64,000 nt of DNA from Vibrio xiamenensis. Lineage in GTDB: Bacteria; Pseudomonadota; Gammaproteobacteria; Enterobacterales; Vibrionaceae. Below, piece by piece: positions 1 to 9,272 of the stretch; the stretch's first letter is position 1, and each line of letters begins with the position of its first letter. The stretch is taken from the NCBI RefSeq assembly GCF_900100015.1, contig NZ_FNDD01000020.1:34164-98163 (forward strand), given 5' to 3'. A model generated the notes under the pieces. That model was not told the DNA's origin, did no database searches, and worked only from the letters and a program-made list of their open reading frames with translations. The position numbers and the translations under genes were made by a program.

Positions 1-15
1 CAAGCATCTTGATGT

Positions 16-46
16 AAAAACACCGCCTTAAATTGGCGGTGTTTTT
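16..46. terminator. bidirectional rho-independent terminator
   Basis: Perfect 7-bp GC-rich stem (CACCGCC / GGCGGTG) with a 7-base loop, preceded by five A and followed by five T, so it can work on both strands. It lies directly downstream of the mdlB stop codon and so closes the mdlA-mdlB operon, and also closes whatever gene enters from the left. Confidence 0.85.
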
Positions 47-63
47 GATCGAGACACAAAGCG

Positions 64-1863
64 CTACTCACAGGCGGCGTGCACCTTCTCTTCGGCTTGG
101 AAAACCATTTTTTCTTGCTGTTGAAGCTGATACATAGCGCGATAACGCCCTTGTTCAATGGTCATCAACTGGCTATGGTTGCCTTGCTCAATCAGGTGGC
201 CTTTATCGAGCACCAAAATTCGGTCGGCATGGTGAATGGTCGATAAACGGTGCGCAACCACAATCATAGTCACGTTGCCTTGCAGTTCGTTTAGCGCGCG
301 CTGCACCACCTGTTCGGTTTCACTGTCGATGTTGGCTGTCGCTTCATCAAGCATCAGAATCTTAGGTGATCCTGCCAGTGCTCTGGCGATGATCAATTGT
401 TGGCGTTGTCCAGTGGATAAACGCAGCCCGCCTTCTCCAAGCTCGGTTTGATAACCGGCGCTCATTGCCGCAATCACGTCATGAAGGTGCGCTTGTTTGG
501 CGGCGTGCTCAACGGCATCTTGAGTTAAACCTCGTCCCATATCGATGTTGTCAAACACGCTGGTTGCCAGCACAAACGGTTCCTGAGGAATAAAACCAAT
601 GCCGCTACGAATCGCGCTTTGGGTGTAATCGTTAATCGGCTCGTCATCAATGCGAATCGTCCCTGCTTGCGGCTGATAAAAATTGAGTAGCAAGTTAAGC
701 AGAGTTGACTTGCCGCTGCCAGTATGGCCAACAATGGCGTAAAAATGCCCAGCCGGAATTTCAACATTGATATTGTGCAGAACCGGTTTCTCGACTTGAT
801 AGCCAAATTGCAGTTGGTCGATGGACAATTTGCCATGTGAAATTGCGTTTAAGCGCTCAGAACCGGTGTGGGAAGCAGGTTCTTGAAGCAGTTCATAGAC
901 GCGATCGCCAGCCACGATGGCTTGTTGATACAAACTAAAGCGCTGGGTGATTTCGACTAAAGGCTCGGTAAAACGGCCCAAGTAATTTAAGTAAGCGTAC
1001 AGTACGCCTACCTCAGCAAAACCTTGTACCACTTTCAGGCCAAAGAACCATACCACGCCGCCGAGAATCAAAATGCTCAGTAAGTTAATTGCAGGGCGCA
1101 GCAGCAGTGAACCGACCGTCACTGATTTGAGCCGTGTGGTGTAATAGTTGTGGTTAATATCTTGGTACTGGTGATATTTCGCATCTTGTTGATTGGTGGA
1201 TTGAATCACCGCCATGCCGCTTATCGATTCGTTCATCGTGGCGTTGATATCCGAGCGTAATTGGCGGCTTTCGGTGACCGCTTTAACGCTGAATTTTTGA
1301 TACAGATAAATCAGTCCGGCGACGGCTGGGATCAGCGCGAGTGCAACCAGCATCAGTTGCAGATCGAGGATCGCCATCGCGGTTAAAATTCCGATAAGCA
1401 GAATCAGGTTTGCCAAAATGTTCGACAAAAACTGTACGTAGATGTCTTTGATTGATTCGGTATCGTTGGTCAGACGGCTGACCAACTGACCGGTGCGCGC
1501 ATAATCAAAAAACGCTACGGGCAAAGTCAGTACATGCTTAAACAACCGCTTGCGAATATCGAGCACCGCATTGAGGGCAATATCCAAAAACTTCAGTGTT
1601 TGCTTATATTTCAAATAAGTACCGGCCAGCACCGAGACGATAAACAGCGTCACGACACCGGCCACCGGCCAAACGGGGTAGTGATTTGGCATCACAAAGT
1701 CATCGATAAATACTTTGCTGAGCATTGGACCGAGCACTTCAAAGCCGGTGGCCAACATGACCAAAAGTAGCGTTCTAATAAATAGCGCTTTATCGGCAAA
1801 AACATAACCCATCAATAACTTAAGTGAGCCTGATGCGTCTTTTTTGTTGGCTACCTTACTCAT
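64..1863 (-). CDS. mdlB: heterodimeric ABC exporter subunit, MdlB/SmdB-like
   Basis: A half-size ABC exporter of 599 residues, the usual family length: six membrane segments in about residues 25-320, then an ATPase domain. Walker A is GHTGSGKST near 378, Walker B is ILMLDEATAN near 500 with the catalytic Glu, and an H-loop (AHRLST) follows. The ABC signature reads LSTGQ instead of LSGGQ, typical of the half that contributes the degenerate site in heterodimeric exporters. It starts with ATGA overlapping the mdlA stop, so translation is coupled and the partner is clear. In the inner membrane the pair is expected to export hydrophobic or drug-like compounds; the true substrate is unknown, as it is for the E. 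coli homologue. Confidence 0.9.
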   Translation of the reverse strand: MSKVANKKDASGSLKLLMGYVFADKALFIRTLLLVMLATGFEVLGPMLSKVFIDDFVMPNHYPVWPVAGVVTLFIVSVLAGTYLKYKQTLKFLDIALNAVLDIRKRLFKHVLTLPVAFFDYARTGQLVSRLTNDTESIKDIYVQFLSNILANLILLIGILTAMAILDLQLMLVALALIPAVAGLIYLYQKFSVKAVTESRQLRSDINATMNESISGMAVIQSTNQQDAKYHQYQDINHNYYTTRLKSVTVGSLLLRPAINLLSILILGGVVWFFGLKVVQGFAEVGVLYAYLNYLGRFTEPLVEITQRFSLYQQAIVAGDRVYELLQEPASHTGSERLNAISHGKLSIDQLQFGYQVEKPVLHNINVEIPAGHFYAIVGHTGSGKSTLLNLLLNFYQPQAGTIRIDDEPINDYTQSAIRSGIGFIPQEPFVLATSVFDNIDMGRGLTQDAVEHAAKQAHLHDVIAAMSAGYQTELGEGGLRLSTGQRQQLIIARALAGSPKILMLDEATANIDSETEQVVQRALNELQGNVTMIVVAHRLSTIHHADRILVLDKGHLIEQGNHSQLMTIEQGRYRAMYQLQQQEKMVFQAEEKVHAACE

Positions 1864-3599
1864 GCCAGTTGCTCCTCCATCGCTTGCTCCATTTGTTGAT
1901 AGGCGGCCATCCGTGAATACCAGCCATCTTGGCGAATCAATTGCTGATGTTGACCGTGTTCAATCACCTCTCCGTGGGCCAGCACCATGATTTGATCCGC
2001 CGTTTCAATCGCCGAAAGGCGATGACTGACGATAATCAACGTTTGTCCTTGACGCTGGCGAAGGTGGTCGATAATGACTTTTTCGGTATTAATATCGACG
2101 GCTGATAACGCATCATCGAGCACTAAAATCGGCGCTTGGCTTATCAGCGCACGCGCAATCGAGATGCGTTGCCGTTGTCCGCCTGAAAGTGTCACACCAC
2201 GCTCGCCAACCAGAGTTTGGTAGCCTTCGGGGAATTGCAAAATATCATCATGGACGGCGGCCAATTTCGCGGCTTGGTAGACCTCTTCATCACTTGCCTC
2301 AGCCCGACCAATACGAATGTTTTCCAAAATGTTCATGCTAAATAGAAAAGCATCTTGCGGCACATAGGCATAAAGGGAGCGCAGCGGTTTAAGGGCGATA
2401 TTTTCGATCGCATGACCGCCAACTTGGATTGCGCCAGCTTCAGATTGCCAGTAACGCATCAAGAGTTGCAGTAGCGTCGATTTACCCGCACCGGTTGCCC
2501 CGGCAATGCCCAGCACCTGATTGGCATTAAGCGTAAACGAGACTTGCTGGAGCGTCGCTTGCTCGGTGTCCGGATAGTGAAAGGTTAAATTGTTCACCTG
2601 AATATTGTAGCCATCTGGCGTTTGCTTGCCGCTGTCTTGAATGGAGTCGGGGAGTGTGAGCAGTTCATCCAAGCGGCTTATCGCTGCGTTACCACGCTGA
2701 AGAATATTCATCAGCCAGCCAAACGCGTACATCGGCCAAATAAGCTCAGATAAATACAGGGTGAAACTGGTTAACTGGCCAACGGTAAGATGACCTTGAT
2801 TGATTTGCCAGCCGCCGACTAACAAGGCGATCAACAGTGCAGCGCCAAGGCTGAGTTGAATAATCGGGTCAAACAGCGCTTCCGAGCGTTGAACGCGGTA
2901 GGTGGTTTGCGCCGCTTGTTCAGCGATCTGTGCAAATTTCTGGCTTTCCAGCGACTCACGCCCCATGGATTTGATCATGCGAATGCCAGACACCGCTTGC
3001 TGCGCTTGTTCATTGAGCGTCGAAAAGCTATCAAGCGTGTGTTTAAACTGATGGTGAATGCGGTTGGACAAACGATAAAAACCGTACCCCATAAAAGGAA
3101 ACGGTAAGATTGCCAGCATCGCCAAGTGCCAATCGATAAACACAAACATCATGATCAGCACCAAAATGAAGGTGATTAAGCCGTCAAAGCCCGACAAAAT
3201 GCCTTCGCCAGCGGCCATTTCGACTGCATCAATATCATTGGTGGCACGCGCCATTAAATCGCCAGTGGAGTGGGCGTTATAAAAGGATTGTCCTTGACGT
3301 AATAAGCGCTGGTAAAACTGTTCGCGTAGGATGTTGCCGAGCTTATAAGAAGTACCAAACAGCACTCGTCGCCAGCCATAACGCAACAAATACACCAGAA
3401 TACTCACGCCCAGCAGTGCAAACAGATAAAACTCGGCTTGTTCAAACTCGCGAGTTTGCAGCAAGTTATCGATGGCGCGACCAATAAACCATGGCACGGT
3501 CATGTTCAGCATCGACACGCTGAACAGCATTAATAATGCGATGCTGTATGTGAGTTTATGTTGGCGAAAAAACCATTTTAATTGGAAAAATAACTGCAT
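1860..3599 (-). CDS. mdlA: heterodimeric ABC exporter subunit, MdlA/SmdA-like
   Basis: A half-size ABC exporter of 579 residues and first gene of a two-gene operon. The N-terminus (MQLFFQLKWFFRQHK) resembles MdlA of enterobacteria. Six membrane segments are followed by an ATPase domain with Walker A GATGAGKST near residue 363 and a canonical LSGGQ signature near 468. Walker B ends LVLDDALSAVD, with Asp where the catalytic Glu is expected. Read with the LSTGQ signature of MdlB, this builds one degenerate and one active ATP site, the pattern of heterodimeric exporters such as TM287/288. Only a weak ribosome binding site (GTGG) precedes the start. Substrate unknown. Confidence 0.9.
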   Translation of the reverse strand: MQLFFQLKWFFRQHKLTYSIALLMLFSVSMLNMTVPWFIGRAIDNLLQTREFEQAEFYLFALLGVSILVYLLRYGWRRVLFGTSYKLGNILREQFYQRLLRQGQSFYNAHSTGDLMARATNDIDAVEMAAGEGILSGFDGLITFILVLIMMFVFIDWHLAMLAILPFPFMGYGFYRLSNRIHHQFKHTLDSFSTLNEQAQQAVSGIRMIKSMGRESLESQKFAQIAEQAAQTTYRVQRSEALFDPIIQLSLGAALLIALLVGGWQINQGHLTVGQLTSFTLYLSELIWPMYAFGWLMNILQRGNAAISRLDELLTLPDSIQDSGKQTPDGYNIQVNNLTFHYPDTEQATLQQVSFTLNANQVLGIAGATGAGKSTLLQLLMRYWQSEAGAIQVGGHAIENIALKPLRSLYAYVPQDAFLFSMNILENIRIGRAEASDEEVYQAAKLAAVHDDILQFPEGYQTLVGERGVTLSGGQRQRISIARALISQAPILVLDDALSAVDINTEKVIIDHLRQRQGQTLIIVSHRLSAIETADQIMVLAHGEVIEHGQHQQLIRQDGWYSRMAAYQQMEQAMEEQLA

Positions 3600-4237
3600 T
3601 TACCACGGCCTGAAATAGAAGTGTGAAACGTGTTAGCGTACGGCTTTGATTGACAAGATACGCGAAAGTGAAGATATAAAGCCTTATTTTCTAAAGGCAA
3701 ATACTTTTAGTAAGGATTTGCTCGGTGGTGATTGTAGCACTGTTAATCAATCAAGGTGCAGCGTTAATTGGTTGGATTTTCTTCCTAATTGAGTTGGGAA
3801 TAGATCATTGTCAGGGTGAAAGCTATCGGTGAGCTTATTGAAGTCACTAACGCAAAGTATTGATATTAAACTGAGTTACTATATTGGTGCTTGCTGCATT
3901 TTAGAAAAGCCTGTCGGTCTTATAATATGGTTTCGTTGCTGGCTTTGTATTATAAACTGCTGGCGAAATAATATTTCTTATGAGTAATGTTTATTTTTTT
4001 TGCCACTTAAATTACGATTTATCTTATTTCAATGATTGAAAACGGTTTTTCGTTTTATATTCAGCGAACGATTTTAGAGCAGCAGCGATGTTCCGGTTTT
4101 ATTTGTTCGGTTTCATCGTGTAACTGATGCAATGTTTGGCTATCTGGTTTATAAAAACGTTTGCGATATACAAAATTGCTCTCTTAGATAAAAAGCGTCG
4201 ATAAAAACGCTGCGTGTAACTAAAAACGAGTTTGAAC
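3600..4237. other. AT-rich intergenic gap, no gene recognised
   Basis: About 640 bases between the divergent or parallel upstream side of mdlA and the terminator of the YeeE/YedE gene. It must contain the mdlA promoter. A 66-codon minus-strand frame in its right part crosses the terminator of the neighbouring gene, has no ribosome binding site I trust and no recognisable motif, so it is not called. I see no tRNA-like cloverleaf and no long repeat; a small RNA cannot be excluded. Confidence 0.6.
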
Positions 4238-4263
4238 AAAAAAAAGCGGCATACGCCGCTTTT
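4238..4263 (-). terminator. rho-independent terminator of the YeeE/YedE gene
   Basis: Stem AAAGCGGC / GCCGCTTT with an ATAC loop. On the minus strand it is followed by a run of eight T, a strong terminator about 30 bases after the stop codon of the transporter gene. Confidence 0.85.
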
Positions 4264-4292
4264 GAAAGGAAAAAGCTGTATTTTTTCGTCTG

Positions 4293-5555
4293 TTAGCACT
4301 GCTTTAATATAACGGCGTGAAAGCGGTTGCCAAGTATACCGCCAAGTAGCAGGAAGATGAGGAAAACCCAGCCGGATAATGAAAAGTTGGCGATTGGGGT
4401 AAATAATGCACCGACATTACATCCATTCGCAAATCGAGTACCGAATCCCATTAACAAGCCGCCAAACGCAAATAAGCTGTAGTGACGCAGGCTATAACGA
4501 GCTGTAAGCGACAGTGAAAATTTGCCCAGCAGCAGCACTGCAATCAAGGTACCAATCAGAATCGCGAGGTTTTGGACACTCACGCCGTGAGAGAAAAACG
4601 CCATTTCAAATAGCCCTTGAGGGCGATGTGTGAAGGCTGCAATATCACTGGCATTGACACCTCCAGCTATCAATAGCTTACCAAACCAGATGCCAAATGG
4701 CGTAGAGGCGCCCCAGCCAGAACCGGTGGCAACCATCATGATGCCAAAAATCAGCGCAATCACCAGTGCTGTGGTTCGCATTCGCCATACATTCCCAAAC
4801 CAGCGTTGGTAGGTCTCGACACTGAGCAGTTTCGCAGGCGTTTGAACATTTGAAGCCGTTAGGTTTTTCTCGCGTAAAATCTCGCCATCGACACCAAGAA
4901 AGGTGCCTGCTTGCTCGCGGCGTGCCTGATAGGCTTTGGCCGCCAAGCTTATGATGGTTGCGAATACTATGGTGACCAGTACCGACATAAAGTAGCCATT
5001 AAGCGGGTCAAAGGAGAACAGGTCAGGTAAGAATACGCCTTTGCCTTGGTAGCTCGCGGTTGAAACTAGGGTATCGGTTATCCAGCTTTGTGTTGCTTGT
5101 AGAGGAAAGCCCAAAAACACGCCCGCACCAAAGAAAATCAGTGTGACTAGGGCTCTTGGAATGTCGCTAACCATTTCGACCATCACACCCGTGGCGCAAC
5201 AGCTCGATAGGCTCATGCCAAAACCAAACATGACTCCGCCCACAATGAGGCCTAAATTGATAGGGTTAACCCATAAGCCAAAGCGCTCTGGCGGCGCGTT
5301 AAATAAAATGCCGGCGTTAATGATTGCGGTGACAACAAACATGAACATCAATACTTGCAACAGTTGCGTCGAGCCACGGCGATAGGCGCGGTTAACGCTA
5401 CCTGCAAAACCAATCGAACCTTTGGTCAAGGCAAAACCAAGACTTAGCCCCAGCAATAAGCGCAAGAAAAGCGCTTCGTTATCAAGATATACCGCACCAA
5501 GCAGCACAGTGATGAGGGTGATGAGCACGCCCCACCAAGCCTGAGTTTTATTCAT
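4293..5555 (-). CDS. YeeE/YedE family membrane transporter (two-repeat form)
   Basis: Integral membrane protein of about 420 residues with two YeeE/YedE (DUF395) repeats in one chain. The N-terminal repeat carries the pore-type cysteine motif LSSCCATG and the C-terminal one carries FANGCNVGALF; such cysteines relay thiosulfate in characterised TsuA-type transporters. The hydrophobic segments suggest roughly ten membrane helices, with a polar loop in the middle. No tusA or rhodanese gene lies beside it, so thiosulfate or another sulfur compound is inferred from the family alone. The ATG chosen follows AGTAGG; a GTG six codons upstream is the alternative. Single-gene transcript with a strong terminator. 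Confidence 0.8.
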   Translation of the reverse strand: MNKTQAWWGVLITLITVLLGAVYLDNEALFLRLLLGLSLGFALTKGSIGFAGSVNRAYRRGSTQLLQVLMFMFVVTAIINAGILFNAPPERFGLWVNPINLGLIVGGVMFGFGMSLSSCCATGVMVEMVSDIPRALVTLIFFGAGVFLGFPLQATQSWITDTLVSTASYQGKGVFLPDLFSFDPLNGYFMSVLVTIVFATIISLAAKAYQARREQAGTFLGVDGEILREKNLTASNVQTPAKLLSVETYQRWFGNVWRMRTTALVIALIFGIMMVATGSGWGASTPFGIWFGKLLIAGGVNASDIAAFTHRPQGLFEMAFFSHGVSVQNLAILIGTLIAVLLLGKFSLSLTARYSLRHYSLFAFGGLLMGFGTRFANGCNVGALFTPIANFSLSGWVFLIFLLLGGILGNRFHAVILKQC

Positions 5556-6113
5556 ATTAAACCTACTTACCACTTATCTTTCGACAGGATAGAAACATAA
5601 AAGATAGAAACTCTGCGAATTTGTTCGCAGACAAACAACAAAGGGGACTAAGGCTAACAGAGACGACGAGCATTTTTATAAATTGGATTAGAATTTTTTG
5701 TTCTAACTTAAACTCGCACAGTAAAGATTCGGTTCAATTTGCCGATAAATAGAATTGCGCTAAATAAACGGGGCGATATTTTCTTAACGAATAAGAGTGT
5801 GAATGATATTAATTCTCAATTTTGGTGGTAATTAATTTTCTTGAACAATGACAACTACTTGATTAATAGCTGTGATAACTATTGAAAAGAAAGAGTGTGC
5901 GACTGGTCAAATCACTTAAATAAACTGACCTTTCAAGGAAAGGTTCGGTTACAATCAATAAATTATCGTTCATAAGACTTAATTCACATTGTGCAATGAA
6001 TATTTTTAGTATGAATCATATATTGCCAATGTTAACTCTTAACTATTAATTGTTGGCTAATAAAATAGGGTATGGTATTCAACAGCATGATGAGTCTTTA
6101 GAAGGTTGGCGCG
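5556..6113. other. divergent promoter region between transporter and EAL genes
   Basis: About 560 AT-rich bases between two divergent genes, so it holds the promoters of both. I see no open frame with a ribosome binding site, no terminator hairpin and no clear operator; an imperfect AATAG/CTATT inverted repeat near 5866-5884 is too short to call. Confidence 0.6.
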
Positions 6114-7658
6114 ATGAGAGTATGGCTTCGACGTATATTGGTAGTGACGTCATTTTTTATTCTGCTGTTGACGTGCGTCAATTTGGTCACTTTTGTTGAT
6201 CAGAAGGACGACCAAAACGCGTTTGCTCAAGATTTGCTCACCCATGCGGAGTTGGTGACGGTTCAGCTCACCGATGCGCTGCAGGCGATAAGTGAGCAGG
6301 GGATCAGTAAATGTAACCAAGCCAGCATCGATGAACTGCGTACACAAACCAATAGCTTTGAAAATGTCTATGATCTTGGTTTGGTGGTGGATGGCGAAGT
6401 GACTTGCACCGCAAATTGGGGCGTGTTACTTAACCCGGTAATACTGCCCAAAGCACAATACATTAGCCCGACTGGATTTGAAATCTATTCGCATCTTGGT
6501 TCAATCTTACCGCTTAAAGACCGTTTTGATGTCACTAAGCTTGAGAATGTTATTGCGCTGACAGTTCAAAACCCATTTAAGCAATTTAGTGACCGAAACC
6601 CAAAATTCTCCTTTGATATTCGCACTAAAGCGCAAAATCATGTTTTTATGCATTATCGCCCTCAAAGCCCGCAGCCGATGTTTCGCCTACCTTGGTCATC
6701 AAAGACGACGTTGTGCAGTGACAAATTTACCTATTGCGTAAACATCTATAATAAACGAGTTGGTTTAGCCTTTTATGAAACCAGCACGATTTTACATATT
6801 CTCGGTCTGTGCTTTTTGGCCAGTTTGCTGCTGAAATATTCGTTGCGTTCGTTTTTAGACAAACGTCAATCGATGGAGTTTCGTTTTCGCCGCGCTATTT
6901 CCCAGCGCAAATTGTACATGGAATATCAGCCGATTCTCGAAGCGTCGACCGGTAAATTGGTCGGAGTCGAAAGTTTGATTCGTTGGCGCGATGATCGCTA
7001 TGGATTTGTCTCCCCGGAACTGTTTTTGAATATTGCCGAAGAACTTAAGTTGTACCCTAAAGTGGCACATTTCACCATTGAAACCTCGATTAGTGAGATG
7101 GCGTCGCTGCTTAGCAAAAATCCTCATTTTAGCTTGGCGCTCAATGTGAACACTTACGAGATCAACGATGAATATTTCCTTCAGGAACTCTACGCGTTAG
7201 CTTGCGAATATCAGGTGCGACCAGCGCAGATCAAAATTGAGATTACAGAGCGAATTGCGGTGCCGCTAGACGAGTTGTCCCAGTTTTCTCAGCGCGCGAA
7301 AGCGTTCGGTTTTCATATCGCGTTGGATGACTTTGGCACTGGGGTGTCAAACTTAGTGTGGCTGACGGAAATTGATTTTGATGTGATTAAAATTGATCGC
7401 GTGTTTACTCAGGCGCTCAGCAATGACTTTAAGAAAAATATGGTGTTTGCGATTTTGGACCTGCTCTCAGGTTTGGAAAAACAGATCATCTTTGAAGGCG
7501 TAGAGACCGAGCAAGAATTGAATATGATCATTCAATCCTGCCCATATGCCCATGTACAAGGTTGGTACTTTTACAAATCGCTTACTAAGCGCGACCTTTA
7601 TCTGATGTGCTCGACGAATGTTAACGAGCAGAGTGACTGCGGATTATCGATGTCATAA
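6114..7658 (+). CDS. membrane c-di-GMP phosphodiesterase, CSS/PDC sensor plus EAL domain
   Basis: 514 residues: a membrane anchor at about 6-28, a periplasmic region of about 190 residues with conserved cysteines (KCNQAS and TCTANWG), a second membrane segment near 223-240, and a cytoplasmic EAL domain from about 250. This is the CSS-motif/EAL architecture in which a periplasmic disulfide state controls c-di-GMP hydrolysis. All catalytic signatures are visible: ESL in place of EAL near 285, LNVN, EITER, DDFGTG near 405, IKID, EGVET and the closing QGW. It should therefore be an active phosphodiesterase that lowers c-di-GMP and favours motility over biofilm. Here the second cysteine motif reads CTA rather than CSS. 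Its 3' end overlaps the convergent mocA-like gene. Confidence 0.9.
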   Translation: MRVWLRRILVVTSFFILLLTCVNLVTFVDQKDDQNAFAQDLLTHAELVTVQLTDALQAISEQGISKCNQASIDELRTQTNSFENVYDLGLVVDGEVTCTANWGVLLNPVILPKAQYISPTGFEIYSHLGSILPLKDRFDVTKLENVIALTVQNPFKQFSDRNPKFSFDIRTKAQNHVFMHYRPQSPQPMFRLPWSSKTTLCSDKFTYCVNIYNKRVGLAFYETSTILHILGLCFLASLLLKYSLRSFLDKRQSMEFRFRRAISQRKLYMEYQPILEASTGKLVGVESLIRWRDDRYGFVSPELFLNIAEELKLYPKVAHFTIETSISEMASLLSKNPHFSLALNVNTYEINDEYFLQELYALACEYQVRPAQIKIEITERIAVPLDELSQFSQRAKAFGFHIALDDFGTGVSNLVWLTEIDFDVIKIDRVFTQALSNDFKKNMVFAILDLLSGLEKQIIFEGVETEQELNMIIQSCPYAHVQGWYFYKSLTKRDLYLMCSTNVNEQSDCGLSMS

Positions 7659-8260
7659 GTGACGCCGCCATCATCGACATTGACAAACTGCAGCGCCTGG
7701 CGATGTCTTGCCACAACCGCTTTAGCGCCGTTATCACCACTAAGTCCTGCCAGTTCCGTCCAGTATTGAGCGCCAAATAGAACCGGATGCCCAGCTTGAC
7801 CTTGAAAACGCGGGCGGACAATATTGTCGTGTTTCGCTTTAGCGGTTAAAGCGTGAAAGCTCGGCGCTTGGATAAACGGCATATCGCCAAGAATAACCGC
7901 GGCGCAATGGAATTCAGATTTGAATGAAGACGTATTGAGATGTCGAAACGCAGCCGCGATAGAAGAGCCTATTCCTAAAGGATACTCTTGTTGGTCAACA
8001 CGGCTTGGCACAGCAATGGTTTGGCAACCGCTCGGCAGGCCTAAGTCACTTGGCATTTCATTTTCCTTTAACACCACCCACACATGGCGAAACGCGGCGC
8101 TGCATTGACGATACACATAAGCGAGCATAGTGTCGCCGCTCTCCAATTTGGCTAGACGCTTATCTGCTGCGCCAAAGCGTTTAGAGTCGCCCGCCGCAAT
8201 AATCAGCGCGGCGACCTTGCCATTTGGAATCGATACAGCGTTATTGGTTGTTAGCGTCAT
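7598..8260 (-). CDS. MocA-like molybdenum cofactor nucleotidyltransferase
   Basis: About 220 residues with the NTP-transferase opening AALIIAAGDSKRFG near residue 14, a VILGDMPF metal-binding motif and GQAGHPVLF, all diagnostic of the MobA/MocA/IspD-like family. MocA attaches CMP to the molybdopterin cofactor of xanthine-dehydrogenase-family enzymes. The next gene upstream is xdhC-like and the divergent genes are nicAB, a Mo hydroxylase of exactly that family, so its role is very likely to mature NicB. The ATG is chosen because the NTP-binding motif falls close behind it; the frame stays open further upstream into the xdhC end without motif content. The last 61 bases overlap the end of the EAL gene on the opposite strand. 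Confidence 0.85.
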   Translation of the reverse strand: MTLTTNNAVSIPNGKVAALIIAAGDSKRFGAADKRLAKLESGDTMLAYVYRQCSAAFRHVWVVLKENEMPSDLGLPSGCQTIAVPSRVDQQEYPLGIGSSIAAAFRHLNTSSFKSEFHCAAVILGDMPFIQAPSFHALTAKAKHDNIVRPRFQGQAGHPVLFGAQYWTELAGLSGDNGAKAVVARHRQALQFVNVDDGGVTYDIDNPQSLCSLTFVEHIR

Positions 8261-8291
8261 CAGATTCGCTTCTCGCTCGAAGTGGTTTTGA

Positions 8292-9272
8292 TTACAGTTC
8301 GATGCGCTTAATGCCGCGCTGAACGCGTAATATGTCGGCCACGATGGCGAGGGCAATTTCAGCCGGTGTTTTACTGCCAAGATTTAAGCCAATCGGCATT
8401 TGAATTCGCGCCACTTGCTCAGCGCTCAGCCCGCCAATCTCGACCAGCCGAGTCGCGCGCTTTTTCGATGTCAGTTTTGAGCCCATCACACCAAGATAAA
8501 ACGCCGGAGTATCAATCGCTTCAAGCATCGCAAAGTCGTCCACTCGCGGGTCATGGGTCATGGCTACGACGGCAGTGTTCGCGTGGACATTGCCGGCTTG
8601 CTGCAAATACTTACCGGGAAACATCGCTTCAAGGCGAACGTTTTGCGCTGCATTAAGCACTAGGGATTCAAGGGCGTGTTCATCCGCATCACAAATGATC
8701 ACTTCATAGCCAAGAGTGCTGGCAAAATCGGCGCAAAATGGTGTGATGGACGATACTCCCGCAATGATTAGCCGCGCCGCTGGGCCGATTCGTACTTGAA
8801 TCGTGGTGGCGGCCAGTTGCACTTTGGGCCCGAGCCCGCTGTCGTGGGCGAAATGATGAGCGCCGCGCTGTAAGTCAATAACACGCAGCGCCGGTTCATG
8901 CCCGACAAGAATTTTATGCAGTGTATCGATATGGGCAAGGCTGTGCGTAGACGGTTCAAGTTTCTCAACCAACACTTCAAGTTGTCCGCCGCACGGCAAT
9001 TCCACCTTGGGATGCTCACTGCCAGCGCCATAACGTATGATTTCACAGGGTTTTTGATAGTGATGATCGACCAATCTGGCAAGGAAGTGTTCCTCAATGC
9101 AGCCGCCGGAGAGGGAGCCGATATGAGTGCCATCAGCGAGTGCTGCCATCATGGCGCCCGGCTCACGAGGCGAGGAGCCAAATGTCGATAATACCGTACA
9201 TAGCCAGACGGTTTGTCCGTGGGTTAACCACGCCAAGGTTTTCTCAACCACTTGTAAATCTAAATGTTGCAA
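8292..9272 (-). CDS. xdhC: XdhC/CoxI family molybdenum-cofactor sulfuration factor
   Basis: 326 residues counted from a TTG start that has a perfect AAGGAG seven bases upstream; the frame is open for 40 more codons but those do not resemble the family. N-terminal XdhC/CoxI domain (TVLSTFGSSPREPGA, GGCIEEHF) and C-terminal Rossmann-type XdhC_C domain (DPRVDDFAMLEA, GVMGSK, PIGLNLGSKTPAEIALAI). XdhC proteins bind the molybdenum cofactor and pass it, after sulfuration, to xanthine-dehydrogenase-type enzymes. Co-transcribed with the MocA-like gene 31 bases downstream and divergent from nicAB, so it probably serves the nicotinate hydroxylase. Confidence 0.88.
   Translation of the reverse strand: MQHLDLQVVEKTLAWLTHGQTVWLCTVLSTFGSSPREPGAMMAALADGTHIGSLSGGCIEEHFLARLVDHHYQKPCEIIRYGAGSEHPKVELPCGGQLEVLVEKLEPSTHSLAHIDTLHKILVGHEPALRVIDLQRGAHHFAHDSGLGPKVQLAATTIQVRIGPAARLIIAGVSSITPFCADFASTLGYEVIICDADEHALESLVLNAAQNVRLEAMFPGKYLQQAGNVHANTAVVAMTHDPRVDDFAMLEAIDTPAFYLGVMGSKLTSKKRATRLVEIGGLSAEQVARIQMPIGLNLGSKTPAEIALAIVADILRVQRGIKRIEL

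Noticed and set aside
4099..4299. Minus-strand frame of 66 codons after the YeeE/YedE gene
   Set aside because: It crosses the gene's own terminator, overlaps the stop region, has no ribosome binding site or motif and is strongly hydrophobic/basic by AT-rich composition.
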